Origin: an uncultured Collinsella sp.
GTDB lineage: Bacteria; Actinomycetota; Coriobacteriia; Coriobacteriales; Coriobacteriaceae
Length of the DNA: 64,000 bases
Direction of reading: 5' to 3'
Assembly (NCBI GenBank): GCA_900541025.1
Contig: UQIL01000001.1
Span: 62,001-126,000 of the forward strand
Part shown: positions 63,762 to 64,000 of the stretch, piece after piece
Numbering within the stretch: position 1 is the first letter of the stretch
Layout: the number at the start of each line of letters is the position of its first letter
The notes under the pieces: model-generated
What the model was told of the DNA's origin: nothing
The model's database searches: none
The model's input: the letters and a program-made list of their open reading frames with translations, nothing else
Made by a program: the position numbers and the translations under genes

Positions 63762-64000
63762 ATGGAAGCCGAATTGCTCGATAAAAAATCTATTCAGATG
63801 AACGTGCGCATAGATCGCCAGCTCAAAGAAGCCGGAGATGCCGTTCTGGCGCATATTGGCATGACGCCGTCAAAAGCCGTTCGGACACTTTGGGAGTATC
63901 TGGTCGTTAACGGACGCATGCCCTCGAAGGGAGACGCGGCGGCTCCGGTTTCTGACGGAGTGGAGCCCCGGCGCATGGAATCAAGGGCCGCGCAAGGCAG
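63762..64000 (+). CDS. RelB/DinJ family antitoxin, 3' end cut by window
   Basis: The visible 79 residues begin MEAELLDKKSIQMNVRIDRQLKEAG and continue HIGMTPSKAVRTLWEYLVVNGRMP, the ribbon-helix-helix of RelB/DinJ. AAGGATGAGG precedes ATG 63762. A RelE-type toxin gene would be expected after the window end. The C-terminal part is Ala/Arg-rich. Confidence 0.85.
   Translation, partial: MEAELLDKKSIQMNVRIDRQLKEAGDAVLAHIGMTPSKAVRTLWEYLVVNGRMPSKGDAAAPVSDGVEPRRMESRAAQG

Overview
The window looks like chromosomal DNA of a Coriobacteriia member, most likely a gut Collinsella-type organism. This is an inference from high GC with strong third-position bias, the gene set (Veg, YebC, Asp23/AmaP/DUF2273, TatA, an LAQTG-anchored surface protein, fused EcfA ATPases) and many short intergenic hairpin repeats. 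No 16S or other taxonomic marker is present.

Layout: 1-671 is the start of a DUF389 membrane protein on the minus strand, cut by the window edge. 979-4431 is a huge coiled-coil/CAP-domain wall-anchored protein whose N-terminus carries a G9 tract. 4633-6336 (-) is an OPT transporter. 6529-16960 is mostly housekeeping (coaX, dCMP deaminase, NifU-type scaffold, lgt, a large polytopic membrane protein, yebC, an amaP/DUF2273/asp23 envelope-stress operon, yitT, a zinc-ribbon membrane protein). 17101-20370 holds two divergent hydrolases (M20 amidohydrolase and YtcJ-like amidohydrolase). 21148-23175 is groES-groEL, followed by a very long palindrome. 23549-28086 is an FMN-riboswitch-controlled riboflavin ECF transporter (ribU, fused ecfA1A2, ecfT) with two tandem flavin-binding PPOX genes. 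28234-33242 is an ArgR-type regulated argCJBD arginine operon.

33243-33932 is an AT-rich intergenic patch with a tRNA-Val gene. 33933-42834 is again core metabolism and cell wall (asnB, a murE with a non-DAP motif, a HAD phosphatase, murI, rph, rdgB, dtd, veg, ispE). After a tRNA-Pro come tatA, greA and a lysS fused to an EMAP/Trbp111 tRNA-binding domain. 46278-48706 has a ThrE-type exporter and a DUF2798 protein. 48918-54100 is a self-contained regulatory unit: a palindromic operator, a 1479-residue double-ATPase 2-hydroxyacyl-CoA-dehydratase-activator-like redox protein, and an overlapping TetR regulator. clpC follows.

57069-63589 is an accessory, visibly more AT-rich island. A DUF2975/XRE pair precedes a compact RiPP cluster: a 36-residue, five-cysteine, Gly5-containing peptide with almost no leader, a read-through terminator, an ABC-2 transporter (ATPase plus two permeases), a radical SAM/SPASM maturase and a peptidase-less ABC exporter. 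This is the best candidate for an undescribed system here. The window ends inside a RelB/DinJ antitoxin gene.

Several families of short palindromic repeats (loops with GGGACAGG or GGGACGGGGC, and a TTACGCGGTT hairpin) are scattered between genes throughout.
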